Assembly (NCBI RefSeq): GCF_002865585.1
Contig: NZ_CP025581.1
Coordinates: 1,116,001-1,180,000, forward strand
Reading direction: 5' to 3'
DNA length: 64,000 nucleotides
Source of the DNA: Nocardioides houyundeii
GTDB lineage: Bacteria; Actinomycetota; Actinomycetes; Propionibacteriales; Nocardioidaceae
This document shows, piece after piece, positions 1 to 11,683 of this stretch; position 1 is the first letter of the stretch; every line of letters begins with the position of its first letter. Below the pieces are notes generated by a model. The model did no database searches. It saw nothing but the letters and a program-made list of their open reading frames with translations, and was not told the origin of the DNA. A program made the position numbers and the translations under genes.

Positions 1-1361
1 GCGGCTACTCGGTCACCGTCCTGGAGGGCCGGAACCGGCCCGGCGGCCGCAACTGGACGGTGCGCGGTGGGGACACCCACACCGACCTGAACGGCCGTAC
101 CCAGCGGGCCAGGTTCTCCCGCGACCAGTACATGAACGCGGGCCCGGGACGCATCCCGCAGATGCACGTCACGCTCGACTACTGCCGGGAGCTGCGCGTC
201 CCGATCGAGGTGTTCACCAACCAGAACGCCGACGCCTTCCTCTACCGGGAGAACGTGCCCGGCGCGCTCAACGGGGTGCCGGTGCGGCAACGGGCGGTCA
301 AGGCGGACGCCTACGGCTACACCGCCGAGCTGCTGGCCAAGGCCACCGACCAGGGCGCCCTCGACGCCGAGCTGACGGCCGAGGACAAGGAGGCACTGAT
401 CTCCTACCTGCGCAGCTTCGGGGCGATCAACTCCGCCAACGAGTACGTCGGTGGCGGACGCCGCGGCTACGACCCGGAGCCGGGCGCGCACCTGGAGGCC
501 GGAACCCCGCTCCCGCAGTACGACATCTCCGACCTGTTCCGCTCCACGCTGGGGAACTACTTCTCCTTCGAGATGGGCTTCGACCAGGCGATGATGATGT
601 ACCAGCCGGTGGGCGGCATGGACCGCATCGCCTACGCGCTCGCCGGGGCGGTGGGGGCACGCAACGTCCGCTACAACTCCGAGATCGTGGAGTACCGCAA
701 CACCACCGACGGGGTCGAGGTCCTCTACCGGGCCCCCGAAGGGGTCCGCAAGGTCAGTGGCGACTTCGCGGTCAACACCATGCCGCCCCACATCGCCGCT
801 CGGGTCGCCAGCAACCTGCCGACCGAGATCGTCACCGCGCTGGGCTCGGTCAGCAAGACGAACGCCGGAAAGCTCGGCATCGAGTACGGCCGGCGGTGGT
901 GGGAGGAGGACTTCCGCATCTACGGCGGGATCACCAACGCCAACACCAACATCGCCAACGTCTGGCACCCCTCCTACGGCTACCAGGGGGCTCGCGGCAC
1001 CATGATCGGGTACTACAACACCGGCGCCAACGCGAACTTCTACGGCGCCCTCACCCCCGAGCAGCGCTTCCGCGAGGCGGTGACCCAGGGCAAGAAGATC
1101 TTCGGCGACGTGTACGGCGAGAAGGTGAACAGCCACTTCAGCCAGGACTGGGCGTCGGCGAAGTTCTCCGAGGCCGCCTGGGTCGGCTGGCCCTCCGCCG
1201 CGGGCGGACAGACCGGTGCCGGCTACCAGAGCCTGCTCGGACCTACCGGCAACATCTACTTCGCCGGCGACCACCTCAGCCACGCCATCGCCTGGCAGCA
1301 CGGTGCGATGACCTCGGCACGGGCAACCGTCGCGCAGATCCACGAGAGGGTGATGGTCTGA
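1..1361 (+). CDS. Flavin-dependent amine/L-amino-acid oxidase (5' end outside window)
   Basis: The gene is open at the left edge; the first whole codon starts at base 3. The visible part begins just after the Rossmann GxGxxG region, at GYSVTVLEGRNRPGGRN, which is the typical ExxxRxGGR turn of flavin amine oxidases. It ends with the FAD-contacting family signature GNIYFAGDHLSHAIAWQHGA. These enzymes oxidise amines or amino acids to imines, releasing H2O2 and reducing FAD. The substrate cannot be read from sequence. The stop overlaps the next start (TGATG), and the next two genes encode an exported RidA-like imine deaminase and a TatA. I infer that the enzyme is Tat-exported; the N-terminus that would show a twin-arginine signal lies outside the window. 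Confidence 0.88.
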   Translation, partial: GYSVTVLEGRNRPGGRNWTVRGGDTHTDLNGRTQRARFSRDQYMNAGPGRIPQMHVTLDYCRELRVPIEVFTNQNADAFLYRENVPGALNGVPVRQRAVKADAYGYTAELLAKATDQGALDAELTAEDKEALISYLRSFGAINSANEYVGGGRRGYDPEPGAHLEAGTPLPQYDISDLFRSTLGNYFSFEMGFDQAMMMYQPVGGMDRIAYALAGAVGARNVRYNSEIVEYRNTTDGVEVLYRAPEGVRKVSGDFAVNTMPPHIAARVASNLPTEIVTALGSVSKTNAGKLGIEYGRRWWEEDFRIYGGITNANTNIANVWHPSYGYQGARGTMIGYYNTGANANFYGALTPEQRFREAVTQGKKIFGDVYGEKVNSHFSQDWASAKFSEAAWVGWPSAAGGQTGAGYQSLLGPTGNIYFAGDHLSHAIAWQHGAMTSARATVAQIHERVMV

Positions 1362-2068
1362 TGACCGACAGGATCCAGACGAGCAGGACGAGCCGGGCCC
1401 GACACCGCACGAGGACCGCCGTGGTGGTCGCGGTGACGGCTGCGGTGGTGGCCCCGGCGGCCGCGGTCGCCGGCGGCACGATGCTGCGGGAGCCCCGGCC
1501 CGGGACCACCGTGTCGGCGCTGCCGACCGGGCAGGACAACCCCTCCATCGCCGACGGGGTCGCCATCGGCAAGGACACCGCGATCTACAAGACCAGCGGG
1601 CTGGGGCCGGGGGCGCTGAACACCGCTGCGCCGGCCGGCACGGAGCAGCGCTACGTCGACCCGGTCGACCTCGTCGGCGGCGTGCTGCCGCCCGGCGTGA
1701 CGATCACCGAGGCCCAGGGCCTCAACGTGCTGCGCCGGATCGGGGAGAACCTGGCCCGGGTCGGCCTGAGCTACGACGACGTGATCACGATGCGGGTCTT
1801 CCTCCAGAACCCGGCGGGGGAGGAGAAGATGGACTTCGCCGGCTGGAACCGTGCCTACCGGCAGTTCTTCGCCAACACCAGCCTGTCGACCGGCCAGCCG
1901 GTCGCCGTGCCGCTGGGCACGGCGCCGCCCGCGCCCCCGATGGTGGCCAACCCGGCCCGGCCGTCGCGCTTCGCCCTGGAGATCGAGAACCTGCCGGTCA
2001 ACGGCTGGCTGGTCGAGGTGGAGGTCGACGCCGCCTTCCCGGAGAAGAAGAAGTGGGGGTGGCACTGA
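1361..2068 (+). CDS. Exported RidA/YjgF-family (Rid) protein
   Basis: 235 residues. Residues about 1-40 are a basic stretch followed by a hydrophobic alanine/valine segment (about 19-37), so an N-terminal signal or membrane anchor; no RR-x-FLK Tat motif is obvious. The Rid fold follows from about residue 100. Near the C-terminus R203 (PSRFALEIENLP) and E219 (LVEVEVDA) match the catalytic Arg and Glu of RidA, known from the family to hydrolyse reactive enamines/imines to ketones plus ammonia. Canonical RidA is about 128 residues and cytosolic, so the leader and a roughly 60-residue linker are unusual. The gene overlaps the oxidase stop by one base and the tatA start by one base, so the three are translationally coupled. 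Inferred role: hydrolysing the imine made by the oxidase outside the membrane. Confidence 0.8.
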   Translation: MTDRIQTSRTSRARHRTRTAVVVAVTAAVVAPAAAVAGGTMLREPRPGTTVSALPTGQDNPSIADGVAIGKDTAIYKTSGLGPGALNTAAPAGTEQRYVDPVDLVGGVLPPGVTITEAQGLNVLRRIGENLARVGLSYDDVITMRVFLQNPAGEEKMDFAGWNRAYRQFFANTSLSTGQPVAVPLGTAPPAPPMVANPARPSRFALEIENLPVNGWLVEVEVDAAFPEKKKWGWH

Positions 2069-2271
2069 TGCCGAACCTGGGAGCCACCGAGCTCACCATC
2101 CTGTTCGCGGTCTTCCTGCTGATGTTCGGGGCCCGCAAGCTCCCCGACCTGGCACGCGGCACGGGTCAGGCGCTGCGGATCTTCCGCGACGAGACCAGGA
2201 GTCGCGACACGGACGAGCTGGCACCGCCGCCCGTCCCAGCCTCGGGGCGTGAGGAGGTCCGCTCCTCCTGA
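2068..2271 (+). CDS. tatA: Sec-independent translocase TatA/E-type protein
   Basis: 67 residues when started at the ATG that overlaps the upstream stop (TGATG); a GTG five codons earlier is also possible. The protein has one short membrane helix (ELTILFAVFLLMFGARKLPDLA) with the FG-x-KLP hinge and a following amphipathic helix (RGTGQALRIFRDE), the standard TatA/TatE layout. The tail is short and charged. TatA oligomers form the Tat pore with TatC. Here tatA sits in an operon with an oxidase and a Rid protein instead of with tatC, which suggests a copy dedicated to exporting the folded, FAD-loaded oxidase. That link is inference. Confidence 0.9.
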   Translation: MPNLGATELTILFAVFLLMFGARKLPDLARGTGQALRIFRDETRSRDTDELAPPPVPASGREEVRSS

Positions 2272-2284
2272 GCGAGAACGACGA

Positions 2285-2320
2285 AGAGGGCCCCGACCAC
2301 ATCCGTGGTCGGGGCCCTCT
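2285..2320. terminator. Bidirectional intrinsic terminator
   Basis: Perfect 16-bp stem (AGAGGGCCCCGACCAC and its complement) around a 4-base ATCC loop. It lies between the converging tatA and metalloprotease genes. No strong T-run follows on either side, as is common in high-GC actinomycetes. Confidence 0.85.
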
Positions 2321-2351
2321 CGCGTGCTGTGGTGCGTTGGTGCGGTGGTGA

Positions 2352-5300
2352 TCAGCTCACGTCGGTGCCCACGGCGAAGCCCTCGATCCTGACGGGCTTG
2401 CGCTTGCCCACCACGATCTTGACGTTGCCGGTACGCGCCTTCTTGAACGTGATGGTGCGCAGCTTGTTGAAGGCGTTGGCGCCCTTCAGGTTGAAGGTGC
2501 GCACCTTCTTGCCGCCCACCAGCACCTTGACGGTGCCGGCCTTGGGGGTCGGCGCGACGACCAGCGAGATGCTGGTCGCGTTGCGGATCCGGGTCACCAG
2601 CTTGGCGCCCTTGTCGTTGGAGACCAGGAAGCCACCACCGAAGGCGTGCTTGTTCTTCACGCGCTTCCACGTGCCCTTGCGGGTCAGCTGGGCGTCGTTC
2701 AGCGGCACGGTGAAGGACCGCGTCGCCGGGGTGGCGTCCGCGGAGCCGTCGGGACCGACGGCGGCCACGGTGACCTGGTGCGTGCCGCCGCTGAAGCGCT
2801 TGGTCAGGCCACCAGCCGCGCAGTCGACGGGGTCACCGTCGACCGTGCAGACGAAGGTGGAGCCGGCCACGTCCGAGGAGTACTCGAGCGTCTGCTTGCG
2901 GTCCATGACGATCGAGCCCTCGGAGGGGCCGCTGGTGATCGTCGTCTCGGGTGCCTTCGACGTCCCGGGGGTTCCGGGGGTCTGCGGCGTGCCGGGGGTC
3001 TGGGCCGCCGGAGTCACCGTGACGGTGAGCTCCTTGGTGACCGTGTCGTTGCCGTCGGAGACGGCGACGCTGACCGGGTAGCTGCCCGGCGCCGCGGTCA
3101 CGGTCCCGGTCAGCCGCCAGGTGGCGGTGCCCGGCCGGGTGTTCACGTCGGAGACGGAAGCCCGCTCCAGCGAGACCCCGGAGGGCAGGCCGGACGCCGT
3201 GGCGGTGAGGACGTCACCGGCCCCGTTCGTGGTGGTGGCCGACAGTTCGACCGCGGGCACCGAGTCGCCGGTACGGACGCTGACCGCACCCTGGGTCGGG
3301 TCGGTCACCTCGAGCGACGCGGTGATCGCGAAGTCGTAGTCGTTGACGTCGAAGAAGTAGTTGTCCACCGCTTCGATCTTGATCCGGGCCTTGGTCGTGA
3401 CCAGGTTGGGCCACGTGAAGCGCTCGTTGCCGTCGTTCGGAGTGCTCTCGGCCAGCACGTGCGGGAAGGTCTGGCCACCGTCGGTGGACAGGGTGATCCG
3501 CACGTTCTCGGCCATCTCGGGGGTGTTGGTCCCCTTGAAGTCCCAGGTAATGGCCTCGTTGCGCCCGGAGATGGCGGTCGCGCCCGCGGTGTTCTTCGCG
3601 GTGACCTTGAACGGAACTGCGGTCTTGTCGAGCGTGAGCTTGACGTCGTCGTAGGCGTAGCCGCCGCCCGCGGGGTTGAGGTCGCGCGCGGTGAACCGGA
3701 AGTTCAGCGACGGCTCGGTGTTGCCGGCCTGGCTGGCCCCGACGTAGTCGACGGTGGGCAGCCACTCCGCGAAGCACTCCACGACCGGGACGGACACGTT
3801 GGTCGCTCCGCCGGTGGCCGGCTTGGCCGGCATCTCCGGGCAGGTGCCGGTGTTGGCGTTGGTGTTGTTGGACAGGATCTGGCCCATGTCCGGGAAGACC
3901 CGGGTGGGCTCGGAGGTGGCGATGTTCTCACCGGGGGAGTTGATCGTCAGCGTCCCGGCCGGGGTCACCGGCGCGTGGGTGCCGAAGATCCGGAAGAGCG
4001 GGCCGTTGGTCTTGACCCGGTTGCCCAGCGTGGTGCCGGTGGAGCCGCCACGGTCGTTCTGCTCCCAGATGTGGATGAGCGCGTCCCCGTCGGCGTCGGT
4101 GGCCGAGCCGGTGAGGGCGAACGGCGTACGCAGCGGGATGGTCTTGTCGGCCGGAGCGGTGGCCACCGGGGCGGTGTTGCCGGTGCCCGTGACGGTGTGA
4201 CCGCCGTTCTCCACCGGGCCGCCGGCCTGGGTCTCGCCGACGAAGCCGGTGACGTCGCCGGAGACCGTGGTGAGAGTCAGCGACTCGACGTCGACGTTGT
4301 CGACGGCGCCACCGTTGAACGTCACCTGGAAGCCGGTGTCGTTGAGGGTGCCGCTCCCGCCGAAGGCCGCCACGGAGACGGTGCTGGCGCCGAGGATCGC
4401 CTCGAGCGCCGCGTCGATAGCCGCGGTGGTGTAGCCGGTGCCGCGCACGATCGGCTCAGTGGTCTGGCCCTCGAAGGAGAGGGTGAACGACTCGCCGTCG
4501 GTGTCGAAGCCGCGGAGCGAGACGGTCTGCACCTCGTCCTCGTCGGGACGCACGCGCTCCACCGTGGAGGTGATGTCGAAGATGCTCCGCTGCGAGAAGT
4601 ACGGGTCGCTGTGCGGCTGCAGGTTGTCCTGCTGGCAGATGCCGGCGTACGCCATGATCGAGCTGCCGGAGCCGGGCTCCCACGGCGATCCGCCGATGTT
4701 GGAGCCACAGTTGTACTCGGTGCCGTTGAAGGTGTGCGGCCCGCCGAACTGGTGGCCGATCTCGTGGGCCACGTAGTCGACGGCGAAGTAGTCGCCCTCG
4801 GGCTGGGGAAGACCGGTGCAGCCACGAGCCTTGCCACCGAGACCGACCACGCCGAGGCCGGCGACGCCGCCGCCGGGGGTGCCCAGGGCGATGTGGCCGA
4901 CGTCGTAGTTGCTGGCGCCGACGAGCTGGCCGAGGACGATGCGGTTGCGGTTCAGGGTCGGGCTGCCGCAGCTGTTCAGCTGGTCGACCGTGAAGCAGGC
5001 CGCGTCACCGCAGGGCCCGCCGGGCTCGCTGGCCTTGGCCGCCGTGTCGAGGTTCAGCTTGTCGGTGTCGTTGATGAGGAGCATCCGGATGGCCAGGTCG
5101 TCGTTGTAGATCTGGTTGACCCGGTTCATCAGGGTGACCTTCTCGGCCAGCACGTTCTCGGTGCCGAAGTACGCCGCGTACGACGGGTCGGTCACCAGTG
5201 CCAGGCGGTAGGTGCGCAGCTGCACCTCGGTGCCCGCGGCCCGCGCGGTGTCCCGCTCGACCTTCTCCACGGTGTGGTCGTCGAGTTCGGGCTCGATCAG

Positions 5301-5879
5301 ACCCTTCTCGGGAGCCGGCAGGCTGCTGCCGAGGTAGGAGAGGTAGAGGCTGTCGTCGCCGTTCCAGGCCGGGTCGACGTACCAGGCGGCCTGGTCTCGC
5401 GAGCCGCGCACGGAGGCGTGGAAGCCGTTGGGGGTGACGTCGAACCGGATGGTGGCGGTGGGGTCCTCGACGCCGCGACCGGCGTAGGTGCGGAGCTCGG
5501 GGTGCTTGGCCGCGAGCTCGGCCTCCATGACCGGGGACTCCTTGACGGCGAAGGCGACGAGGTCGCCGTCCGGGGAGGGGACCCAGACCGTCTCGGCGTC
5601 CGCGGCGCTCTGCTCGAGCGGCGCGTCGCGGAGCTCGCCGCGCAGCGCGCTGCCGTCGAGGGTGAAGGCCGCGTAGTCAGAAGGGTTGACGCGCGGAGCG
5701 TCGCCCTGACGGGTGGTGCCCGGCTTGGCAATCGAGGACGACCAGTAGTCGCCCGGCTCGGGGCTGGCCGTGGCGGCAGGGGAGGTGAACAGCACGAGGC
5801 CGCCCACTCCGAGCGCCGCCGCGATGGAGGAGCAGATCAACCCCTTGACGAGGGGGCGTCTGCGGGACGCATGGGTCAT
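2352..5879 (-). CDS. Secreted reprolysin-like zinc metalloprotease with Ig/cadherin-like modules
   Basis: 1175 residues from the ATG at 5879 (MTHASRRR), preceded by a GGAG ribosome site; an upstream in-frame start would add 26 atypical residues. A signal peptide covers about 1-40 and a pro-region runs to about 205. The catalytic domain carries H372-EIG-H376-QFG-GP-H382, an exact HExxHxxGxxH zinc motif, and a Met-turn at M409 (SIMAYAGIC), so it belongs to the reprolysin-like M12 metallopeptidases. The second half is built of beta-sandwich modules: two domains with DxDGD-type turns, a putative-Ig segment before a PGTPQTPGTPGT linker, an Ig-like module with one disulfide pair, and a basic C-terminal domain. 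It probably degrades extracellular protein. It stands alone, convergent with tatA, and is not itself an obvious Tat substrate. Confidence 0.88.
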   Translation of the reverse strand: MTHASRRRPLVKGLICSSIAAALGVGGLVLFTSPAATASPEPGDYWSSSIAKPGTTRQGDAPRVNPSDYAAFTLDGSALRGELRDAPLEQSAADAETVWVPSPDGDLVAFAVKESPVMEAELAAKHPELRTYAGRGVEDPTATIRFDVTPNGFHASVRGSRDQAAWYVDPAWNGDDSLYLSYLGSSLPAPEKGLIEPELDDHTVEKVERDTARAAGTEVQLRTYRLALVTDPSYAAYFGTENVLAEKVTLMNRVNQIYNDDLAIRMLLINDTDKLNLDTAAKASEPGGPCGDAACFTVDQLNSCGSPTLNRNRIVLGQLVGASNYDVGHIALGTPGGGVAGLGVVGLGGKARGCTGLPQPEGDYFAVDYVAHEIGHQFGGPHTFNGTEYNCGSNIGGSPWEPGSGSSIMAYAGICQQDNLQPHSDPYFSQRSIFDITSTVERVRPDEDEVQTVSLRGFDTDGESFTLSFEGQTTEPIVRGTGYTTAAIDAALEAILGASTVSVAAFGGSGTLNDTGFQVTFNGGAVDNVDVESLTLTTVSGDVTGFVGETQAGGPVENGGHTVTGTGNTAPVATAPADKTIPLRTPFALTGSATDADGDALIHIWEQNDRGGSTGTTLGNRVKTNGPLFRIFGTHAPVTPAGTLTINSPGENIATSEPTRVFPDMGQILSNNTNANTGTCPEMPAKPATGGATNVSVPVVECFAEWLPTVDYVGASQAGNTEPSLNFRFTARDLNPAGGGYAYDDVKLTLDKTAVPFKVTAKNTAGATAISGRNEAITWDFKGTNTPEMAENVRITLSTDGGQTFPHVLAESTPNDGNERFTWPNLVTTKARIKIEAVDNYFFDVNDYDFAITASLEVTDPTQGAVSVRTGDSVPAVELSATTTNGAGDVLTATASGLPSGVSLERASVSDVNTRPGTATWRLTGTVTAAPGSYPVSVAVSDGNDTVTKELTVTVTPAAQTPGTPQTPGTPGTSKAPETTITSGPSEGSIVMDRKQTLEYSSDVAGSTFVCTVDGDPVDCAAGGLTKRFSGGTHQVTVAAVGPDGSADATPATRSFTVPLNDAQLTRKGTWKRVKNKHAFGGGFLVSNDKGAKLVTRIRNATSISLVVAPTPKAGTVKVLVGGKKVRTFNLKGANAFNKLRTITFKKARTGNVKIVVGKRKPVRIEGFAVGTDVS

Positions 5880-6005
5880 GTGTGACTCCGAGGGAAAGAA
5901 GTTGTTTGGTCTTGGTGAGTGAAACACGCCTTTTTTTGGGTAGGTAACGGAGTTCACATGGTGGGCGTGCGTTTGGCGATGCCTTGGACGACGAATTTGT
6001 CAATC

Positions 6006-6041
6006 TTGACTCGTTCCAGAGAAGAGGCCATGCTGTTCCCC
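6006..6041 (+). promoter_or_regulatory. furA promoter, apparently leaderless, with candidate FurA site
   Basis: A TTGACT -35 (6006-6011) is followed 17 nt later by CATGCT (6029-6034) as a -10. This places transcription start at about 6041-6042, on the ATG chosen for furA. The stretch CTTGACTCGTTCCAGAGAAG closely resembles, from memory, the conserved block before mycobacterial furA where FurA binds. Promoter function and autoregulation are inferred from that likeness. Confidence 0.6.
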
Positions 6042-8802
<2,761 letters not shown>

Positions 8803-8818
8803 CGCCAGACGCTCCACG

Positions 8819-8856
8819 ACGAGCCCGGCACCCGCATCAGCGGGGGCCGGGCTCGT
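8819..8856 (+). terminator. Intrinsic terminator after katG
   Basis: 11-bp stem (ACGAGCCCGGC with GCCGGGCTCGT) plus an inner CCCGC/GCGGG stem around ATCA. It begins 17 bases after the katG stop. Confidence 0.85.
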
Positions 8857-8977
8857 TCGCGTTCGTGTGCGCCGCGGTGTCCAGCTGTGCGCCGGAGCCG
8901 TTGCGGTCCACGTCGCCGTCCCGATACAACTGGAGGGTTGCGCCTCGCGCGTGACATGGATCTTGGGAGGGGTCACC

Positions 8978-10344
8978 ATGTCGATCGTCCGCGCACGCCG
9001 TATCGCCGGCGTACTCACCACCGTGTGGAGCATCTGGGCGCTGTTCGTGCCCACTCCGCAGGTCAGCGTCGCGCCCGAGGGGCCGCCTCAGCCCTCGAAC
9101 TCCGTGCTCACCGAGCCGGCCGGCTACCTCGAGACCGAGCACTTCATCTCGGGCAAGGCCAACGTCTACGCTCCGACCGGCACCTGGACCGCCGACGGCA
9201 GGTGGCGCAAGGAGGTGGTGGAGCGTGGGCTCCCCTACAAGACCCGCCTCATCGTGAACCGCCCGGCAGACCCGAGGAAGTTCAACGGGACCGTGTGGGT
9301 GGAGTGGCTCAACGTCAGCACGGGCGCGGACGTCGCGCCCAGCTTCGCCCAGGCCCGCGACCGGATCCTGGACAGTGGCGCCGCGTGGGTCGGCGTCTCC
9401 GCGCAACGGGCGGGGGTGGAGGCAGCCAAGCGGCTCAACCCGGAGCGCTACGGCTCCCTCGACATCGCCCGCGACGCCCTCAGCTACGACATCTACTCCC
9501 AGGCCGGCAAGGCGGTGCGTACCCGCCCGCAGCTGCTGGGCGGGCTTCGACCCCGGCGGGTGATCGCGGTGGGGAGTCGCAGTCCGCGTTCCGGATGACG
9601 ACCTACGTCAACGCCTTCGCCCCGACCACCGGGGTCTACGACGGCTACCTGATCCACTCCCGCTTCGCCAGGGCCGCGCCCCTGGCCGCCGACGGCTTCA
9701 TGTCCGACCTGGCCCCGCGCATCCGCCAGGACATCGACGTGCCCGTCTTCCAGCTGCAGACCGAGAGCGACCTCGGCGGCTGGGAGGCCGTGCGCCAGCC
9801 CGATCGCGGCAACGTGCACACCTGGGAGGTGGCGGGAGCCGCGCACGCCGACGTCTACACCGTGGAGGCCTCCTTCGGGTGGGAGACCAACTCGACGGCG
9901 GTGGCCGAGCTGCTCGGCTGTGCCCGGCCGGTCAACGACTTCCCGTTCCACTACGCCGCCAACGCGGCGTACGCCGCACTGGAGAGATGGGTGCGTCGAG
10001 GCATCCGTCCCGCCTCGGCGCCGCCGCTGGAGATCGTCGACGACTGGATCCAGCGTGACGCCGACGGCAACGCCAAGGGCGGGCTGCGGCTGCCCGACAT
10101 CGACGTGCCCGTGGCCGCCCACAGCGGGCAGGGCAACACCGGGCTGACCGGTGGCTTCTTCTGCGTCCTGTTCGGCACCACCGTCCCCTTCTCCGACGCC
10201 CGGCTGGCCGAGCTCTACCCCACGCACGAGGCCTACGTCGCGGCGTACACGGCGAAGGCCGATGCCGCGCTCAAGGCCGGGTTCATGACGCGGGCCGACC
10301 GCGACGCGGCGGTGGCGGCCGCCCAGGCGGCGGACGTCCCCTGA
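8978..10344 (+). pseudogene. Secreted alpha/beta-hydrolase (Abhydrolase_10 type), frameshifted at the nucleophile elbow
   Basis: Starts at MSIVRARRIAG behind a GGGAGGGG ribosome site, with a membrane/signal segment at about 8-22. The frame runs to RRVIAVG at 9574 and then shifts. The remainder (ESQSAFRMTTYVNAF) continues in another frame to the stop at 10344. One missing G in the run at 9571-9574 explains it: the restored text reads VIAVGESQSAF, the nucleophile elbow with its catalytic serine. A candidate catalytic His lies in GAAHADVY. The total length (1367 nt) fits one lost base and a protein of about 455 residues. Substrate unknown. The second half shows no decay, so an assembly error is more likely than a true pseudogene. 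Confidence 0.8.
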
Positions 10345-10405
10345 GCGGTAGCCGGCCACATCGGTTCTGGCCGAACGGGCCTGTTCGGTGCGGCATGATG
10401 CCCCT

Positions 10406-11164
10406 GTGACCCAGCTCCCGCCCCTGCTCCTGCTGCACGGCGTCATGATGTCCGGCTCCGCCTGGTCGCGGGTGGCTCCGCTGCTCGCGCCGCGGTACGA
10501 CGTACACGCACCGACAGCCGCCGGCCATGCCGGTGGCCCCGCCCTGACCGGGAGCGCGACGGTGGCGGAGCTGACGGACCACACCGAGCGGTTCCTCGAC
10601 GACCTCGGCCTGGACTCCGTGCACGTGGCCGGCAACAGCCTCGGCGGCTGGATGGCGATCGAGCTGGCCCGGCGCGGCCGCGCGCTGTCGGTGTGTGCCC
10701 TCTCGCCGGCGGGGTTCTGGACCCCGGGAGCCCCGGACCAGACGAAGCGGGCCGGCAAGCTGCGCCGGGTCAGGCAGCTGACCCGGATCAGCGCGCCCGT
10801 GCAGCCCCTGGCGCTGAGGTCGGCCACCGTACGCCGGCTGAGCATGCGCGACATCGCCAGCCACGGCGACCGGCTGACCCCGGCGGAGGCGAGGAAGTCC
10901 GCCTCGGACCTGCTGGGCTGCCCGGCCGGTCTCGACCTGCTGTCCACCACCGAGGCCATCGCACCCCTGGACCCGCTGCCCTGCCCGGTCACCCTGGCCT
11001 GGCCCGAGCAGGACCGGATCTTCTCCGCAGCCGTGCACGGGGTCACCGCGAGTCGCCTCGTCCCGGGGGCCCGGCACGTCTCCATGCCGGGTGCGGGCCA
11101 CGTGCCGATGATCGACGACCCCGAGCAGTGTGCCCGGGTGATCGCCGCGGCCACCGGGGTCTGA
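10406..11164 (+). CDS. Alpha/beta-fold hydrolase
   Basis: 252 residues from the GTG at 10406. A CATGAT -10 lies six bases before it, so the transcript may start on the GTG; another GTG 18 bases upstream is in frame. The N-terminal LLLLHGVMMSGSAW is the oxyanion HG motif. S78 in AGNSLGGWMA is the nucleophile, and AGHVPMI near residue 232 carries the catalytic His. It resembles small esterases or C-C hydrolases; no substrate can be assigned. Downstream is a strong palindromic intergenic repeat rather than an operon partner. Confidence 0.8.
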   Translation: MTQLPPLLLLHGVMMSGSAWSRVAPLLAPRYDVHAPTAAGHAGGPALTGSATVAELTDHTERFLDDLGLDSVHVAGNSLGGWMAIELARRGRALSVCALSPAGFWTPGAPDQTKRAGKLRRVRQLTRISAPVQPLALRSATVRRLSMRDIASHGDRLTPAEARKSASDLLGCPAGLDLLSTTEAIAPLDPLPCPVTLAWPEQDRIFSAAVHGVTASRLVPGARHVSMPGAGHVPMIDDPEQCARVIAAATGV

Positions 11165-11178
11165 CCCCACCAGCCCCA

Positions 11179-11268
11179 GGGATACCCGCTTAGGCGGGTG
11201 TCCTGGACCTTCGAGGGGCATGCATGCCCCTCGAACCGTAGGGATCCCCGCTCAGGCGGGGGTTCCTG
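11179..11268. repeat. Intergenic palindromic repeat element, copy A
   Basis: Two related hairpin units, GGGATACCCGCTTAGGCGGG (11179-11198) and GGGATCCCCGCTCAGGCGGG (11241-11260), flank a perfect 26-bp palindrome at 11210-11235 centred on GCATGC. A related copy lies at 59043-59095. Both copies follow the stop of a plus-strand gene, so a terminator or mRNA-end role is possible. Confidence 0.75.
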
Positions 11269-11392
11269 CGACCCGCCGAGTCGTCGGTGGCGCTGACCCG
11301 CGCCCACCGGGAACGGACGCGCCGGAGCCCGCAAGCTGGGGGTGCTGAGGTGAGGTCTTCCGCGCTCCGAGCCCGAAGGCCATGATGGCGCG

Positions 11393-11683
11393 ATGATGGA
11401 GCTCGAGTTCAGCGGTGTGGTGTGGCACTGGCGTGGTCCGTCGCCGTTCCACTTCGTGACGGTGCCCGAGGAGGACAGCGACCTGTTGGCGGCGGCCGCC
11501 GGCGCCGTCACCTACGGCTGGGGGATGGTCCCGGTCGCGGCGCGGCTCGGCGGCACCAGCTGGACGACGTCGCTGTTCCCCAAGGACGGGGGGTACGTCG
11601 TCCCGGTCAAGGACCTGGTGCGTCGAGCCGAGGGCGTGGCCGTGGGAGACGTGGTCCGACTCAGGCTGAGCGTCGATGTCTGA
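11393..11683 (+). CDS. DUF1905 family protein
   Basis: 96 residues, starting at the first of two tandem ATGs. The pattern MELEFSGVVWHWRGPSPFHFVTVP, then YGWGMVPVAARLGGTSWTTSLFPKDGGYVVPVK and VGDVVRLRL, is characteristic of DUF1905, a small beta-barrel found alone or fused to YdeI-like domains. Biochemical function is not established. It overlaps the next gene by 8 nt, so the two are probably translated together. Confidence 0.85.
   Translation: MMELEFSGVVWHWRGPSPFHFVTVPEEDSDLLAAAAGAVTYGWGMVPVAARLGGTSWTTSLFPKDGGYVVPVKDLVRRAEGVAVGDVVRLRLSVDV

Noticed and set aside
2646..5885. A long plus-strand open frame opposite the metalloprotease
   Set aside because: It is an antisense shadow of a high-GC coding gene; its translation is low-complexity (G/R/V/D-rich) without any domain.
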